DNA of 22,537 nucleotides from Acidobacteriota bacterium (GTDB taxonomy: Bacteria > Acidobacteriota > Blastocatellia > Pyrinomonadales > Pyrinomonadaceae), in NCBI GenBank assembly GCA_024640445.1, contig JAHEEZ010000023.1, forward strand, positions 1 to 22,537, written 5' to 3'. Positions 15,364-22,537 of this stretch are shown piece after piece; the first letter of the stretch is position 1; each line of letters starts with the position of its first letter. The notes under the pieces were generated by a model. The model was not told where the DNA came from, searched no databases, and saw only the letters and a program-made list of their open reading frames with translations. The translations under genes and the position numbers were made by a program.

Positions 15364-16461
15364 TCACTCGTTGGCCATTACTTCGACCGGATCTATGTCC
15401 GAGGCGCGCCACGCGGGATAAAGAGCGCCAACAAGACTTCCCGCTATCGCAATGACGACCGCGGTAACCAGCCATCCGGGACTGAACTTGAACGGCAGGT
15501 CGTAAGCGGTCTCGATAGCAAACGAAGCCGCCACGGATACGGAAAAACCGATCACGACCCCGAAAACACCGATGAGAAGTGCTTCGCCCTCGATCACCCG
15601 GATTATGAACGGTTTTGAGGCGCCGAGAGACTTGAGTATGCCGATTTCCTTTCTGCGTTCAGTTATGGTCGTGTACATCGAAAGCAGAACGAATATGGTG
15701 CTCACGAACGCTCCAAGTCCTACCAGCACACGCATAAATGTCTTGAGGCCCGGAATCCTGTCCTGGACGTCGATTATTAGGTCACGGGTCAGATTCACCT
15801 TGTTCCCGGGCAGCGCTTCGTTGATCTTCGAAGCTACAGCAGCAGGATCTGCACCGTCTTTCAGCTTCACCAGAATATAGGTGCATTTGTCCGGCGACTG
15901 CAGTTTTTCCTGCATCGCCTTGAGCGACATCTTTATTCTCGCGCCGGAAGGCGGCGAGAAATTGCCCGTGATCTGGTAATCCTTGCCAAAGAGCTCGATC
16001 TTGTCCCCGATCTTCAGATCGTTATCCTTGAGATACCTCTGGTCTACGATCACCTCGTCCGAATTCCTGGCCGGGCGGCCAGCGACTATGCTCATCGCAT
16101 TCATCTTCGCGAACGGTTCCCACTCGAGTCCATCGATCTGTTCTACTCCCCATCGGGCTCTGGAATTTGCGGAAATATAACGAATGATCGGAACTGTCGA
16201 CGCCACGCCGTCGATAGCGAGCAGCCGCTCCTCGTAAAGCGTGCTCACGTTCGGGCTTGAACTCGTAAGCGTGCCGGATCCCGGCCTTGTGAACACTATC
16301 TCGGCCTTCCAGTTTGAAGCGCGCTTCGCCATGTCCTCGGTCATGCCCTGCGCGAGGCCTGTAAAAAGCGTCACCAGTACGACACCGAGAGCGACCCCGA
16401 CTATGCTGATGAGTGTTCTGAACGGACGCGTCCTGAGATTTGCTAGGATCAATTCGACCAT
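15364..16461 (-). CDS. ABC transporter permease, MacB/FtsX type
   Basis: The 365-residue protein has the MacB-PCD/FtsX plan: a first membrane helix (about 14-36, SIVGVALGVVLVTLFTGLA), a large periplasmic domain (about 45-230), and three C-terminal helices with the FtsX signature ERRKEIGILKSLGAS between the first and second. It ends in the usual tail, PAWRASDIDPVEVMANE. Such permeases work with a LolD/MacB-type ATPase to move lipids, lipoproteins or peptides across the inner membrane, but no ATPase gene is next to it in this window. The frame extends to a TTG at 16503. I start at the ATG at 16461 because MVELILANLR is the typical beginning and a promoter candidate overlaps the extension. No SD was seen. 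Confidence 0.88.
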   Translation of the reverse strand: MVELILANLRTRPFRTLISIVGVALGVVLVTLFTGLAQGMTEDMAKRASNWKAEIVFTRPGSGTLTSSSPNVSTLYEERLLAIDGVASTVPIIRYISANSRARWGVEQIDGLEWEPFAKMNAMSIVAGRPARNSDEVIVDQRYLKDNDLKIGDKIELFGKDYQITGNFSPPSGARIKMSLKAMQEKLQSPDKCTYILVKLKDGADPAAVASKINEALPGNKVNLTRDLIIDVQDRIPGLKTFMRVLVGLGAFVSTIFVLLSMYTTITERRKEIGILKSLGASKPFIIRVIEGEALLIGVFGVVIGFSVSVAASFAIETAYDLPFKFSPGWLVTAVVIAIAGSLVGALYPAWRASDIDPVEVMANE

Positions 16462-16474
16462 AATGCGAAGAGTT

Positions 16475-16503
16475 ATTGTACGGGAAGGGTATTGCGTCCG
16501 CAA
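16475..16503 (-). promoter_or_regulatory. Promoter candidate for the ABC permease, nearly leaderless
   Basis: On the minus strand TTGCGG (16503-16498) and TACAAT (16480-16475) are separated by 17 bp. The -10 matches five of six bases and the -35 three of six. Initiation near 16468 would leave a leader of about 7 nt. The 12-bp tandem array begins 18 bp upstream of the -35. Confidence 0.4.
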
Positions 16504-16521
16504 TCGGGCAGCGGTTAGCCC

Positions 16522-16605
16522 TTTAGCTCACCGTTTAGCTCACCGTTTAGCCCGCCCTTTAGCTCACCGTTTAGCCCGCCCTTTAGCTCACCGTTTAGCC
16601 CGCCC
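16522..16605. repeat. Tandem array of seven 12-bp units in two alternating variants
   Basis: Two variants, A (TTTAGCTCACCG) and B (TTTAGCCCGCCC), occur without gaps in the order A-A-B-A-B-A-B; from 16534 on this is three exact copies of a 24-bp AB unit. A degenerate GTTAGCCC precedes it. The array fills the gap between the EamA stop (16608) and the permease promoter. The last B unit also joins an 8-bp near-perfect hairpin (16599-16618) that includes the EamA stop codon. The exact copies indicate recent expansion by slippage or unequal exchange. Confidence 0.95.
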
Positions 16606-16607
16606 AT

Positions 16608-17477
16608 TTATGGGTGGGACCGCTTAACCCGCGCGGATCCCTTCACCGCCAGCCATATACCCCCGAGGATCAACACGCTGGCGATCATCAGCCGAACCGT
16701 CAGCGATTCGCCGAGAAATGCGAGTCCGCCTGCCGCAGCGATCACGGGAACCGAGAGCTGAACGATCGCCGCGCTTGAAGAAGTGTGACCGCGAAGCGCC
16801 GCGTACCAGATCGAGTATCCGATACCGGAAGCGACCGCGCCTGAAAGCCCCGCGAGTACAGCTCCGCGAAACGAAATACTGATCGAAACTGCAAACGGAA
16901 GCGATGCGACGATCACCATCGGGACCGCGAATAAAAAATTGCCGGCGGTCTGGGCCACCGGGTCTGAACTTCCCTTTCCACGGAGCGTGTAGAAGCCCCA
17001 CGCGATCCCCGCGGCTGCCATGAGCAGCGAACTGAAAAGCGGAGGCGACTCGAGACCCGGAAATACAAGATAGACCAGCCCGCCGAGCGCGACCGCGAGC
17101 CCGGCCCATTCAAGAATCCCCGGTCTTTCTCCCCTTATCAGGCCGACGATCAGCATCGTCGCCTGCACGCAGCCGAAAAGGATAAGCGCGCCGGTGGCCG
17201 TTGTCAGGCCGAGATACGCGAACGAAAAGGTAATGGCGTAGGCAAAGAGAAGAAATGACGAAAGGAGGTTTCCGCGCTTAACTCTCTGCGCGAAGCCAGC
17301 CCCTTCCCTGGAACCGGCGATGAGGAGTATCAGAGTGAGTACCGAGGCCGCCGACAAGATGCGGATGGATGTGAATGCGGCTGCGTCTATCGACCCGGCG
17401 CCGAGCGCGAGGCGGCAAAGGATCGAGTTAAACGCGAAACAGATGAGCGCCGCGGTTGTAAGCAGGATGGTTCGCAA
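16608..17477 (-). CDS. EamA/DMT-superfamily transporter
   Basis: The 289-residue protein is almost wholly hydrophobic and has the ten-helix, two-repeat plan of the drug/metabolite transporter superfamily. The first EamA repeat covers about 1-133, with ICFAFNSILCRLAL near the start, and the second about 145-278, with GIAWGFYTLRGKG at the junction and FLGESLTVRLMIASVLILGG near the end, a family-typical last stretch. Substrates of this family are amino acids, nucleosides or other metabolites and cannot be predicted here. The start is TTG: GAGG lies 7 nt upstream and no ATG occurs early in the frame. It begins 9 nt after the VOC gene's stop, with the SD overlapping that stop, so the genes are cotranscribed. 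Confidence 0.87.
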   Translation of the reverse strand: MRTILLTTAALICFAFNSILCRLALGAGSIDAAAFTSIRILSAASVLTLILLIAGSREGAGFAQRVKRGNLLSSFLLFAYAITFSFAYLGLTTATGALILFGCVQATMLIVGLIRGERPGILEWAGLAVALGGLVYLVFPGLESPPLFSSLLMAAAGIAWGFYTLRGKGSSDPVAQTAGNFLFAVPMVIVASLPFAVSISISFRGAVLAGLSGAVASGIGYSIWYAALRGHTSSSAAIVQLSVPVIAAAGGLAFLGESLTVRLMIASVLILGGIWLAVKGSARVKRSHP

Positions 17478-17486
17478 GAAATGGCC

Positions 17487-17912
17487 TCAGTGAAGTCCGA
17501 GCCGCTCTTTCACAAGTTCGTAATCGTATGTGGTCACTTCGATCGGATTTCCGTCGGTATCGAAGAAATAAATTGACCAGGACTTGTCGTGGTCGGAGAT
17601 GTTCTCTGCCATGACCGAACCGCCTTTACCATTCGCAAGACCGAGATCCGTCAGCCGGCCGATGAAATCCGCGAAATCTTCGCCGGATACGCCGAACGCG
17701 ACCGTGCTTTGATTTACCGATTTCTCCGAAGGCCTTGCGAAAAGCGCGATCCCGGAACTCCCGCCGTCGCCGGAGATCGTCAGCGGCCCTCCTCCGACTG
17801 CCCAGTCCTCGTGTTCTTTTACGATCTTTAATCCAAGGACCTTTTCGTACCAGGCGGCGGCTTCGTACTGGTCGGAAACAAAGACGTGCACGTGGTCAAG
17901 CGATACTTTCAT
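17487..17912 (-). CDS. VOC-superfamily (glyoxalase/bleomycin-resistance-like) protein
   Basis: The 141-residue protein is a single-chain VOC fold with two beta-alpha-beta-beta-beta modules. The first begins VSLDHVHVFVSD, the second VAFGVSGEDFADF, and the C-terminus has SIYFFDTDGNPIEV. Likely metal ligands are His7, His108 and Glu125. The family includes glyoxalase I, extradiol dioxygenases and fosfomycin- or bleomycin-resistance proteins; the chemistry of this one cannot be assigned. The ATG lies 6 nt past the lysS stop, and the AGGAGG in the last lysS codons (about 12 nt upstream) could be its SD, so it is probably translated from the lysS message. Confidence 0.85.
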   Translation of the reverse strand: MKVSLDHVHVFVSDQYEAAAWYEKVLGLKIVKEHEDWAVGGGPLTISGDGGSSGIALFARPSEKSVNQSTVAFGVSGEDFADFIGRLTDLGLANGKGGSVMAENISDHDKSWSIYFFDTDGNPIEVTTYDYELVKERLGLH

Positions 17913-17918
17913 CGGAGC

Positions 17919-19511
17919 CTATTCCTCCTCGTCGGAACTTCCCTTGCGCTCGGGCCGCAGATGCGGAAACAGGATCACGTCGCGGATCGAGTGGCGGTTC
18001 GTCAGAAGCATTACAATTCGGTCGATGCCGATCCCGATACCCGCCGCGGGAGGCATTCCGTAACTGAGCGCCGTGATGTAATCCTCGTCCAGGACCATCG
18101 CTTCCTCGTCGCCGCGCTCGCGCTCCTTCATCTGGTCGACGAACCGATCGTACTGCTCGCGCGGGTCATTCAGCTCGGAGAAGCCGTTCGCGCATTCCAT
18201 CCCGTTGATGAAAAGCTCGAACCTCTCGGCAATCGCGGGATTTTCCGGCGATGCCTTGGAAAGAGGCGACACTGCCTTCGGGAAATCGATGATGAAGGTC
18301 GGCTGGATCAGATTGTGTTCGACGTGCTCCTCGAACAGCTCCAGCATGTTCGACTCGTTCACGTCCGCGTCGGGCATATACCTTCGCACTGCGTCCGCCA
18401 TTGGAAGGCGTTCGAACTTGGAGAAATCGATCTCGTTCTCCTCGTAAACCACTTTACGCCCGCCGGTTGCCTTCTCGACCGACTCCTTCAGCATCTGCTC
18501 GCAGAAGTCCATCATCCCGCCCACTTCCATATAGGCGCAATAGAACTCAAGCATCGTGAACTCGGGATTGTGCTTGTACGAGATGCCCTCGTTGCGGAAG
18601 TTCCGGTTCAGTTCGTAGACCTTCTCGAAGCCGCCGACCGTCAGGCGCTTCAAGTAAAGCTCTGGGGCAATCCTCGCGAACAGCTTGATGTCCAGCGCGT
18701 TGTGGTGCGTCTCGAACGGCTTCGCCGCCGCGCCGGTCGCCTTCGGGGTGAGCATCGGCGTTTCGACCTCGATATAGCCCTGATCTTCCAGATAGCGCCT
18801 CATCGAGGAGATGATCTTCGCCCTGCGCTCGAACACCTCGCGCGTCGTCAATCCGTCGTGTTCGACCTGCAGGCTCGAGCCGATCAGGTCCGCGTAACGC
18901 CTACGCTGTTTGATCTCCGGATCCTCGATCCCGTGCATCTTGTCGGGCATCGGCACCATCGCCTTCGTGAGGAACTGGAGCTTCTCGACGTGGACGGAAA
19001 GCTCTCCCGTGTTGGTGATGAAAAGGAACCCCTCGACCCCCACGAAATCGCCGTGATCGAGCAGCTTGAAGAGAGCGAAACCCGTGTCCTCGCCCTCGAC
19101 GAACTCCCCTGTGTCGTTCGAGACCGCTTTCGCGTCGTCCTTGCGTACATAGATCTGAAGCCGGTTCTTCCCATCCGAAAGATGCACGAATGCCGCTTTT
19201 CCCATCGTACGGGGAGGCGTCGCCAGTCTTCCCGCCACCCGGACGGTACCGAATTCCAGAAGCCTCGCGTTCACCGCATCCTTGATGTCCTGCTCGGGCC
19301 TTTCTCCTTCCGCCAGCTCGGGGATCAATTCCCGGACGGGTCCGAAATTGACGATCCGGGTTATCGAATCGTCGCGGCCCGTTATTTCCGTCCTTTTGAA
19401 ACTGTTCGGATAAGCGTTTCCGACCAGCTCTCTCAGTTCCTCGAGATGCTTTTCGCGCGCCTCCGTCTGGTCGTTGGTCTCTATGATCTCGTTGAATTCG
19501 GGAATGCTCAT
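17919..19511 (-). CDS. lysS: Lysyl-tRNA synthetase, class II
   Basis: The 530-residue enzyme attaches lysine to tRNA-Lys in the cytosol. An N-terminal OB-fold anticodon domain is followed by the class II catalytic core: motif 1 region EVETPMLTPKATG (about 248-260), motif 2 FRNEGISYKHNPEFTMLEFY (305-324) and motif 3 GIGIGIDRIVMLL near the C-terminus. HHNALDIKLFARIAPELYLKRL is a strong LysS signature. I start at 19511, where GGAGA lies 8 nt upstream; a 26-codon extension to 19589 is not conserved. Compared from memory with the E. coli enzyme, there are about 24 extra residues after YPNSFKR and about 26 fewer before HNLIQPTF. It heads a run of minus-strand genes with the VOC and EamA genes. Confidence 0.97.
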   Translation of the reverse strand: MSIPEFNEIIETNDQTEAREKHLEELRELVGNAYPNSFKRTEITGRDDSITRIVNFGPVRELIPELAEGERPEQDIKDAVNARLLEFGTVRVAGRLATPPRTMGKAAFVHLSDGKNRLQIYVRKDDAKAVSNDTGEFVEGEDTGFALFKLLDHGDFVGVEGFLFITNTGELSVHVEKLQFLTKAMVPMPDKMHGIEDPEIKQRRRYADLIGSSLQVEHDGLTTREVFERRAKIISSMRRYLEDQGYIEVETPMLTPKATGAAAKPFETHHNALDIKLFARIAPELYLKRLTVGGFEKVYELNRNFRNEGISYKHNPEFTMLEFYCAYMEVGGMMDFCEQMLKESVEKATGGRKVVYEENEIDFSKFERLPMADAVRRYMPDADVNESNMLELFEEHVEHNLIQPTFIIDFPKAVSPLSKASPENPAIAERFELFINGMECANGFSELNDPREQYDRFVDQMKERERGDEEAMVLDEDYITALSYGMPPAAGIGIGIDRIVMLLTNRHSIRDVILFPHLRPERKGSSDEEE

Positions 19512-19632
19512 TTTTTTTCTCCGGCGTTCGGCGTTCGTCCGGCCCAATAAAATCGAAACGGCCGGCAATCGAATCCTTCCCCGGACCAATTGACGACCTG
19601 CCGAACGCGTATCCGCCTATGTCGTACCGAGA

Positions 19633-19661
19633 ATTATAGTTTAGCGCCCGGAAATGGGCAA
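19633..19661 (-). promoter_or_regulatory. lysS promoter
   Basis: On the minus strand TTGCCC (19661-19656) and a perfect TATAAT (19638-19633) are separated by 17 bp. Initiation near 19626 gives a leader of about 115 nt. The leader has no T-box motif or clear riboswitch that I can see. The -35 ends 2 bp from the composite repeat described next. Confidence 0.7.
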
Positions 19662-19663
19662 TT

Positions 19664-19997
19664 CACTGGTCAGTGGTCATTGGGCAATGGTCATCGATCA
19701 ATGAAGAGCGACGGCATCAGTACCCGGGGCGATAGCGAGGGGTACAAGAGTGACTAACCGCAGAGTCGCAATGGCGCAGAGGAAAATTAGCCACAGATGG
19801 GCACAGATAAGAACGGATATTTTTTAAGTGGATGTGAACACTCTCCCGATCGAAATGCCGAAAATTGCTCTGAACGTGTTTCTTTCCCCCAGAATACTCC
19901 GCGCCTTCGCGCCCCCGCGGTTGATCTTTTTGTGCCCGTCGCTACCGCTCCGGGTACTTCTTACATTGGTCAATGGGCAATGGGCATTGGTCAATGG
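19664..19997. repeat. Composite imperfect inverted repeat of short-motif tracts
   Basis: Left arm in order: a GGTCATTGG/CAATGG tract (19664-19703), a 27-bp block with ends GTACCC/GGGTAC (19719-19745), a CGCAGAG-type tract (19755-19782) and a CACAGAT-type tract (19787-19818). Right arm, read on the minus strand from 19997: the CATTGG/CAATGG tract (19997-19963), the same 27-bp block (19958-19932, 23 of 27 identical) and a CGCGGAG-type tract (19924-19896, about 20 of 26 identical). The central 77 bp have no partner. There is no ORF of merit or transposase inside. Similar CGCAGAG and CACAGAT tracts are known to me as dispersed intergenic sequences in several bacterial phyla. Confidence 0.75.
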
Positions 19998-20000
19998 TGT

Positions 20001-20029
20001 TTGTAACCCGAACCCGTTTGATACAGAAT
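20001..20029 (+). promoter_or_regulatory. Promoter candidate for the MaoC-type gene
   Basis: TTGTAA (20001-20006) and CAGAAT (20024-20029) are separated by 17 bp and each match four of six consensus bases. Initiation would fall near 20036, one base before the second in-frame ATG (20037), which suggests a leaderless start there rather than at 20028. The -35 begins 4 bp after the composite repeat ends. Confidence 0.35.
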
Positions 20030-20435
20030 GTTCAGAATGGAATTGAAGCCGGGAGACACATTTTCCACGAGCCGCGAAGTGACGGACGAATTGATCCGCA
20101 AGTTCGCCGATGTTTCGGGCGACTACAACCCGCTGCATCTGGATGAGGAATACGCCGCGACAACCCGTTTCGGAAAGAGGATCGCCCACGGGATGCTTTC
20201 GGGGGCCTTCATTTCCGGTGTGCTCGGTTATGAGCTGAGCGTACGGAAGATCGTCTATCTTGGGCAAACCATGAAGTTCCGCGCGCCGGTATTCATTGGT
20301 GACACAATAACCATCACCGGAACCGTGAAGAGCGTGCGGCCCGACAAGCCGGTGATAAAGATCGAGACCGTCTGCGAAAACCAGGACGGCGTGAGGGTCG
20401 TTGACGGCGAAGCGGTGATAATGCTGCTCGACTGA
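20028..20435 (+). CDS. MaoC-like (R)-specific enoyl-CoA hydratase
   Basis: The 135-residue protein is a single hot-dog fold. The catalytic signature FADVSGDYNPLHLD (26-39) supplies Asp32 and His37, and FGKRIAHGML (48-57) completes the hydratase-2 motif. Such PhaJ-like enzymes hydrate trans-2-enoyl-CoA to (R)-3-hydroxyacyl-CoA, linking beta-oxidation to polyhydroxyalkanoate or other (R)-acyl use; they act as dimers in the cytosol. The size matches stand-alone PhaJ-type proteins. The start may be the ATG at 20028 or the one at 20037; neither has an SD, and the putative promoter favours 20037. mfd follows after 67 nt on the same strand. No PHA synthase is present here, so the pathway is open. 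Confidence 0.87.
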   Translation: MFRMELKPGDTFSTSREVTDELIRKFADVSGDYNPLHLDEEYAATTRFGKRIAHGMLSGAFISGVLGYELSVRKIVYLGQTMKFRAPVFIGDTITITGTVKSVRPDKPVIKIETVCENQDGVRVVDGEAVIMLLD

Positions 20436-20502
20436 CCAGCGGCGAAAACAAAATCTGACACACCCGCCCGGGAACCATTCCGGGCTGGGGGTTATTGCGT
20501 TC

Positions 20503-22537
20503 ATGGGAGTTAAGGAAGATACATTGGAACAGCTTGGCAACCTGAAGCGGAAGCTTGAGGCGGGGACCCGGGTACTATGCCTTAGCGGGCTGACCACGCC
20601 GTCGGCGAAAGCATATGTTGTTTCCGAGATCCAAAGATCGACGAAGACCCCCGTCGTTATCGTGACTGACCTGAACAAGGATCTGGAGGGATGGGAAACC
20701 GACCTGGGGTTCTGGAGCCCCGGATCGAAAATTCTTCCGTTCCCCGCTTTCGAGGCGGACGTATATTCCGGGGTTTCGCCTCACGCCGAGACACTCGAAA
20801 AAAGAGCCCTCGCGCTATGGAGCCTTTCGAAGGGTTCGCCCGACTTCCTGCTCGTTTCCGCAAAGGCGCTCGCCATTCGCACAGGAACGCCTGAACAGAT
20901 AGGCGCTCTCGGAGCCGAACTCCGGCGCGACGAAGATTTTCCGCCGGAAAGACTGATCTTCAAACTCTCCGCCGCCGGATACAGAAGAGAGGACCCGATC
21001 GCGAACATCGGCGAGTTCTCCGTTCGCGGAGGGATCCTCGACGTCTGGTCGCCCGATTCCGATTGGCCCTTCCGAATCGAGTTCTTCGGCGACACGGTCG
21101 ATTCGATCCGTACGTTCGATCCGGAAACGCAGCTTTCCGTGGAACAGATAAAGTCCGCTTCGATCGCTCCGATGCGCGAGTTCAGACTCGATGCTTCGGA
21201 GCTTGAGCTTTGGGCCGAGGCCGCGGCCGAACGCTTCACCGACGAGAAATTCGCCAGAAATCTGAAGGACCGGACCGACTTCGCCGCCGAGGGCGAGAGC
21301 TTTTCCGGTTGGGAATTCCTGATGCCGCTCGTCGATCCCAGAGGCGGGTCCCTGACCGATTTCCTCGGCGAGGTTATCTTCGTCGTCGACGAACCCGCGC
21401 AGATCGAAAATACGCTTGCCGCGTATTACGAGACGCTCGCCGAACATTATGACGAGATAGTGAATCATGGTGAGATCGGGCTGGAAGTTTCAGAACTCTT
21501 TCTCGAACCGGAAGAACTGAGGCAGACGATATCCGGCGCGAGAAGACTGGAATTGAGGCGGCTCGGACGTACCGCCGCAAAGACCGACGAAGAGTTCTCG
21601 ATGGCCCTGGAAGGAAATTCCGGAAGAAGCGCGGCGGACGGTTTTCCGTTTCCGGAACCGAACGCGCCGCTTTTCCTTTTCCCGGCCGCCGAAAATGTCC
21701 CCGAGTTCGAGATCCAGTCCCGTTCGGTAATGAAATACAACGGCGATCTGAAAACCTTTGTCGAGGATCATCGAGCCGGGCGGACGCCGGCCGAAGTCAC
21801 GTTTGTTTTCCAGGCCGCCGGCCTGGCTGAACGGTTTTCGGACGTTCTGCGCGATTACGACATCGTGCTAAAGCCGGAATCGGTCAGGATCGGGCGTTTG
21901 TCGTCCGGTTTCGAGATCTCAGCGCTCGGCGTGTCGGTCCTGACGGAGAACGAGATATTCGGCGAGACCGATCTTCCCGGCGTTCCAGGAACGCCAGGCG
22001 CAAAGAGGCGTTCGCGTCCGAAGACATCAGCGTTCATCTCGGATTTTCGCGACCTGAAACCGGGAGACTACGTGGTCCACGTCGATCACGGGATCGGGCG
22101 TTTCGAAGGACTCCAGATGATCGGCACTCAGGGCGTCGAACGCGAGTTCATGCTGCTCGTCTATTCCGATAACGCCAAGCTCTTCGTGCCCGTTGAGCGG
22201 CTCGATCTCGTTTCGCGCTACTCGAGCGGCGAAGGCGCTCAGCCACCGCTGGACCGTCTCGGAGGCCTCGGCTGGCAGAAAACAAAGGCGCGCGCCAAGC
22301 GGGCGATGCGCGATATGGCGGACGAGCTTCTAAGGCTTTACGCCGAACGGAAGCTGGTCCGCGGATACGCCTTCTCCAAGGACGCTCCGTGGCAGACCGA
22401 GATGGAGGATGCGTTCCCGTATCAGCTGACTCCCGACCAGGACACAGCAATTGGCGATGTAAAAAAGGATATGGAGGCGGCGACGCCGATGGACCGCCTG
22501 ATAGTCGGCGATGTGGGTTACGGAAAGACCGAAGTAG
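20503..22537 (+). CDS. mfd: Transcription-repair coupling factor Mfd, N-terminal 678 codons
   Basis: I translated this frame by hand; it runs open from ATG 20503 to the right edge, about 60% of a typical 1,150-residue Mfd. Mfd binds RNA polymerase stalled at DNA damage, removes it and recruits UvrA. The N-terminal UvrB-like module contains FPAFEADVYSGVSPH (about 85-99) and YRREDPIANIGEFSVRGG (about 158-175). The RNA-polymerase-interaction domain follows at about 520-580 with PGDYVVHVDHGIGRFEG. A linker with YQLTPDQ leads to the translocase, whose Walker A motif GDVGYGKTEV (669-678) ends at the window edge. A hairpin (CCCGG...CCGGG, about 20467-20486) and a G-run lie just upstream of the start; the SD is unclear. 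The helicase and UvrA-binding parts lie outside. Confidence 0.95.
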   Translation, partial: MGVKEDTLEQLGNLKRKLEAGTRVLCLSGLTTPSAKAYVVSEIQRSTKTPVVIVTDLNKDLEGWETDLGFWSPGSKILPFPAFEADVYSGVSPHAETLEKRALALWSLSKGSPDFLLVSAKALAIRTGTPEQIGALGAELRRDEDFPPERLIFKLSAAGYRREDPIANIGEFSVRGGILDVWSPDSDWPFRIEFFGDTVDSIRTFDPETQLSVEQIKSASIAPMREFRLDASELELWAEAAAERFTDEKFARNLKDRTDFAAEGESFSGWEFLMPLVDPRGGSLTDFLGEVIFVVDEPAQIENTLAAYYETLAEHYDEIVNHGEIGLEVSELFLEPEELRQTISGARRLELRRLGRTAAKTDEEFSMALEGNSGRSAADGFPFPEPNAPLFLFPAAENVPEFEIQSRSVMKYNGDLKTFVEDHRAGRTPAEVTFVFQAAGLAERFSDVLRDYDIVLKPESVRIGRLSSGFEISALGVSVLTENEIFGETDLPGVPGTPGAKRRSRPKTSAFISDFRDLKPGDYVVHVDHGIGRFEGLQMIGTQGVEREFMLLVYSDNAKLFVPVERLDLVSRYSSGEGAQPPLDRLGGLGWQKTKARAKRAMRDMADELLRLYAERKLVRGYAFSKDAPWQTEMEDAFPYQLTPDQDTAIGDVKKDMEAATPMDRLIVGDVGYGKTEV

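Noticed and set aside
16522..16605. CRISPR array
   Set aside because: Units are 12 bp, contiguous, with no spacers, and no cas genes are present.
17886..19550. Long plus-strand ORF (554 codons) over lysS
   Set aside because: It is the antisense shadow of a clearly conserved lysyl-tRNA synthetase. The product has no recognisable domain and is rich in Arg, His and Leu, as expected for a complementary frame.
19520..19626. T-box or lysine riboswitch in the lysS leader
   Set aside because: The leader lacks the conserved T-box sequence and the stem pattern of a lysine riboswitch; the leader of about 115 nt is too short for either.
19797..20006. Small ORFs inside the lysS-maoC gap
   Set aside because: They run through the repeat tracts and use their periodicity; no SD or recognisable domain.

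Overview
This 22.5 kb window is typical chromosomal DNA of a moderately GC-rich, free-living bacterium. The set of large secreted beta proteins (DUF5916, DUF4097), a BtaA/BtaB betaine-lipid pair, ATG/GTG/TTG starts and intergenic mosaic repeats suggests an Acidobacteriota member, perhaps Blastocatellia. That assignment is inference from family content only; there is no rRNA or other taxonomic marker here. No tRNA, rRNA, CRISPR array, transposase or phage gene was seen.

Left part (1-8266, all minus strand): the N-terminal 212 codons of a SAM hydroxide adenosyltransferase run off the left edge and lie 20 nt behind a Cys-rich secreted coiled-coil protein. Next come a GY-repeat/glycine-zipper secreted protein with a very good promoter and a terminator-like structure, a large DUF5916 outer-membrane-type protein, and a DUF4097 protein whose two beta domains flank a helical segment. 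Three inverted repeats sit in the gap upstream of the DUF4097 gene.

Middle (8494-15299): on the plus strand, a PHP-type metallohydrolase with its own promoter and a strong intrinsic terminator is followed by a tightly packed set: GT4 glycosyltransferase, polytopic membrane protein, second GT4 glycosyltransferase. This set ends 3 bp from the convergent end of a minus-strand btaA-btaB pair, which makes the phosphorus-free betaine lipid DGTS from diacylglycerol and SAM. I read the whole block as a candidate membrane-lipid remodelling locus: glycolipids from one side, betaine lipids from the other. The BtaAB assignment is firm; the link to the glycosyltransferases is a hypothesis.

Right part (15364-22537): a MacB/FtsX-type ABC permease without an ATPase partner, a DMT (EamA) transporter, a VOC protein and lysyl-tRNA synthetase are all on the minus strand. 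A 12-bp tandem array (7 units, alternating two variants) separates the EamA gene from the permease promoter. Divergently on the plus strand are a MaoC-type hydratase and the first 678 codons of mfd. The 516-bp gap between lysS and maoC holds a composite imperfect inverted repeat built from several short-motif tracts. It fits almost exactly between the predicted -35 boxes of the two divergent promoters.

Three genes (btaA, the ABC permease, maoC) have no visible Shine-Dalgarno site but do have -10-like boxes placed so that transcripts would start at or a few bases before the ATG, whereas other genes in the window have strong SD sites. The best novelty candidates are the composite inverted repeat, the 12-bp array, the His-to-Asp change in the SAM hydrolase triad and the glycosyltransferase/betaine-lipid locus.
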